Source: Verrucomicrobiota bacterium
GTDB taxonomy: Bacteria > Verrucomicrobiota > Verrucomicrobiia > Verrucomicrobiales > Verrucomicrobiaceae
Direction: 5' to 3'
DNA length: 6,508 bases
NCBI GenBank assembly: GCA_021413535.1
Contig: JAIOQF010000027.1
Span: 1 to 6,508 of the forward strand
The position numbers and the translations under genes were made by a program. Positions 5,247 to 6,508 of this stretch are shown piece after piece (the stretch's first letter is position 1; every line of letters starts with the position of its first letter). A model generated the notes under the pieces. That model was not told the DNA's origin and did not search any database. It saw nothing but the letters and a program-made list of their open reading frames with translations.

Positions 5247-5452
5247 GACGCTCCTTTCCTTCAGCCCCGAATACAAACTCGTCGCGCGCGGGGTATTTTA
5301 TTAGCGGCACACTTTTTCGGCCCAATTCGACGTTTACTAAGTCCAAAACGCATCTCGCAGGCAAGAACCCGTGATCCTTTGATAAGACAATTGAGCCGGG
5401 ATTGGCACGATGCCGACAGACCGGCGGAAAAAGGGCAGGGGGGCGGAACCGA

Positions 5453-6409
5453 TCAAAGTTCCGGCACCTTCACCACCCTTGAGTAGTGGAAGGCGTTACT
5501 GGAATAGTCCATATTGGACAGGCCGTCGACCGCATTCCGGCGCACGATGGCTGCATCCGAGAGCACCGAAATGCTGATCTCAACCGCACGCAGGCGGCCG
5601 GCCGCGAGTTGCCCCGGCGTGACACCGGTCACGTTGCAAATGGTTTGATTGGTTTGCAGGCCCGATCCCGTGACAACCATTTTGCTGCCCGGCGCATCAC
5701 TGGAAAGGGTGACCCGCACCGTGCGCGGCACCATGGTGCCGGAACCTGCAGGCTCCTCGCGCATGATCTCCACAAGCAATGTGATCGTGAACTGGTGCAC
5801 GTTCTCACAAATGAAGTTCTGGCGCTCGGTGCTTCGGTCGACGAACGGCTGGAACGCCGCCTTCAAATCATTCTGTCCAAGCAGTTTCTGGAAGGTTTCA
5901 TTCGGATCCACCAGCAGGCGGTAGAGCACAAAGGTCGATGTGTCCTGCGTCGTGCCGCCAACAATCGGATCCTGATAACGCAGCCGGTAAGAGACGCAGG
6001 AAACGTCGCCGCCACCATCGCTCGGTCCGCCGATCTGGCCGAGATAGCGGTCGGTGGCGGCGGTCATGAAGGTCAGGGCGGCGGCCTTCGATTGGCCTGC
6101 CTGGTTGCGGGTCACTTTCGGCAGGTTGGCGGCGGCATCGATTTCACCGTGCAGCCATTCGAAGTTGTTGCCGGGCCGGGTCACCAGCGATTCGAAATCC
6201 TTGGCCATGGTGTCAATGAACACCTTCGCCTGGCGGGCTGCACGGATCTTGGAAGTGCTGCGCGTCAAGGCATCCGTGCCCACGCTGATGATGCTGATCA
6301 GGACAGTCAGAATCAGGACCGTGATCGCCATCGCTACCATCAGTTCAATCAGTGTGAAACCCGAGCTGACGGCTTTGGAACGGGAGTTTTGCAATTGCAT
6401 GATGGGCAT
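5453..6409 (-). CDS. Prepilin-type pseudopilin-like protein, Verru_Chthon cassette C type
   Basis: A 318-residue protein with a class III (type IV prepilin) leader. G17 precedes FTLIE, so prepilin peptidase would cut after G17, and E22 is the conserved Glu5 of the mature protein. Residues 18-42 form the hydrophobic N-terminal helix (MVAMAITVLILTVLISI), continuing as an amphipathic helix with the TRPGNNFEW patch at 78-85. The C-terminal region (about 135-318) looks beta-rich. From recall this matches Verru_Chthon cassette protein C, found in Verrucomicrobia, whose exact role is unknown. By analogy with pseudopilins it would join an inner-membrane-anchored pilus or secretion-like assembly. It starts nine bases after the preceding gene's stop, so it is co-transcribed. 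An in-frame ATG three codons later is an alternative start. No obvious cassette gene follows downstream. Confidence 0.85.
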   Translation of the reverse strand: MPIMQLQNSRSKAVSSGFTLIELMVAMAITVLILTVLISIISVGTDALTRSTSKIRAARQAKVFIDTMAKDFESLVTRPGNNFEWLHGEIDAAANLPKVTRNQAGQSKAAALTFMTAATDRYLGQIGGPSDGGGDVSCVSYRLRYQDPIVGGTTQDTSTFVLYRLLVDPNETFQKLLGQNDLKAAFQPFVDRSTERQNFICENVHQFTITLLVEIMREEPAGSGTMVPRTVRVTLSSDAPGSKMVVTGSGLQTNQTICNVTGVTPGQLAAGRLRAVEISISVLSDAAIVRRNAVDGLSNMDYSSNAFHYSRVVKVPEL

Positions 6410-6418
6410 GGAATCAAA

Positions 6419-6508
6419 TCAACGCCGAACGGCCAGGTTGCGGGTGAAAATCGGGCGTTTGAGCTTGGTCGAGGCGAAGTTGCGCACACTATCGTAGGCG
6501 GAACTGGG
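6419..6508 (-). CDS. C-terminal end of the upstream pseudopilin-cassette gene (partial)
   Basis: The last 29 codons of a minus-strand gene, open to the window edge and ending in TGA at 6421-6419. The tail includes SAYDSVRNFASTKLKRPIF and ends NLAVRR. It lies nine bases before the start of the 318-residue pseudopilin-like gene, in the same direction, which is operon-like spacing. In the Verru_Chthon arrangement the neighbour would be another prepilin-leader protein, probably cassette B, but the leader is outside the window. That product name is inferred from context. Confidence 0.65.
   Translation of the reverse strand, partial: PSSAYDSVRNFASTKLKRPIFTRNLAVRR

Noticed and set aside
5271..5314. 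CCCCG...CGGGG hairpin followed by TATTTTATT on the plus strand
   Set aside because: The stem is only five pairs with a long loop, and no plus-strand gene ends before it, so it is not called as a terminator.
5411..5426. GCCG...CGGC hairpin after the pseudopilin stop
   Set aside because: A four-pair stem with no T-run on the minus strand is too weak for a terminator call.
6054..6497. 147-codon plus-strand ORF opposite the pseudopilin gene
   Set aside because: It is antisense to the clear prepilin leader and to the end of the upstream cassette gene. It is explained by high GC content.

Overview
The window looks like the right-hand end of a tRNA-borne integrative element (about 1-4445) inserted in the chromosome of a Verrucomicrobiota-type bacterium (about 4446-6508). 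The host assignment rests on the 318-residue pseudopilin-like protein at the right end. Its prepilin leader and following sequence resemble the Verrucomicrobia-specific 'Verru_Chthon cassette' proteins, and the tail of an upstream partner lies nine bases before it. No search was run, so both family names come from recall.

Island part. Every convincing gene is on the minus strand and reads away from the boundary. In transcription order they are: a tyrosine recombinase (int), a 338-residue protein of unknown function with a very basic tail, a 63-residue excisionase-type helix-turn-helix protein, a 271-residue protein whose C-terminal half looks like a winged helix, and a 138-residue protein with one N-terminal membrane helix. 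The recombinase starts about 95 bp from a 60-bp 3' fragment of a tRNA-Leu(UAA) gene, the expected product of integration at a tRNA anticodon loop. Short direct repeats lie between int and this fragment. The gap at 428-784 has no gene but holds a perfect 14-bp inverted repeat, GGGCAAG-type iterated motifs, a tandem repeat, an operator-like palindrome and a possible terminator. The left end of the element, where an intact tRNA-Leu would be expected, is outside the window.

Host part. From 4446 to 5452 the sequence is nearly gene-poor. It has one possible 58-residue proline-rich ORF on the plus strand and two weak overlapping ORFs on the minus strand. From 5453 the pseudopilin operon begins, read leftward.

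How the genes may work together (inference): the recombinase and small HTH protein would form the integration/excision module. The winged-helix protein and the repeat-rich gap after it could be an initiator or regulator with its binding region. No defence, toxin or metabolic cargo is recognisable here; it may lie to the left.
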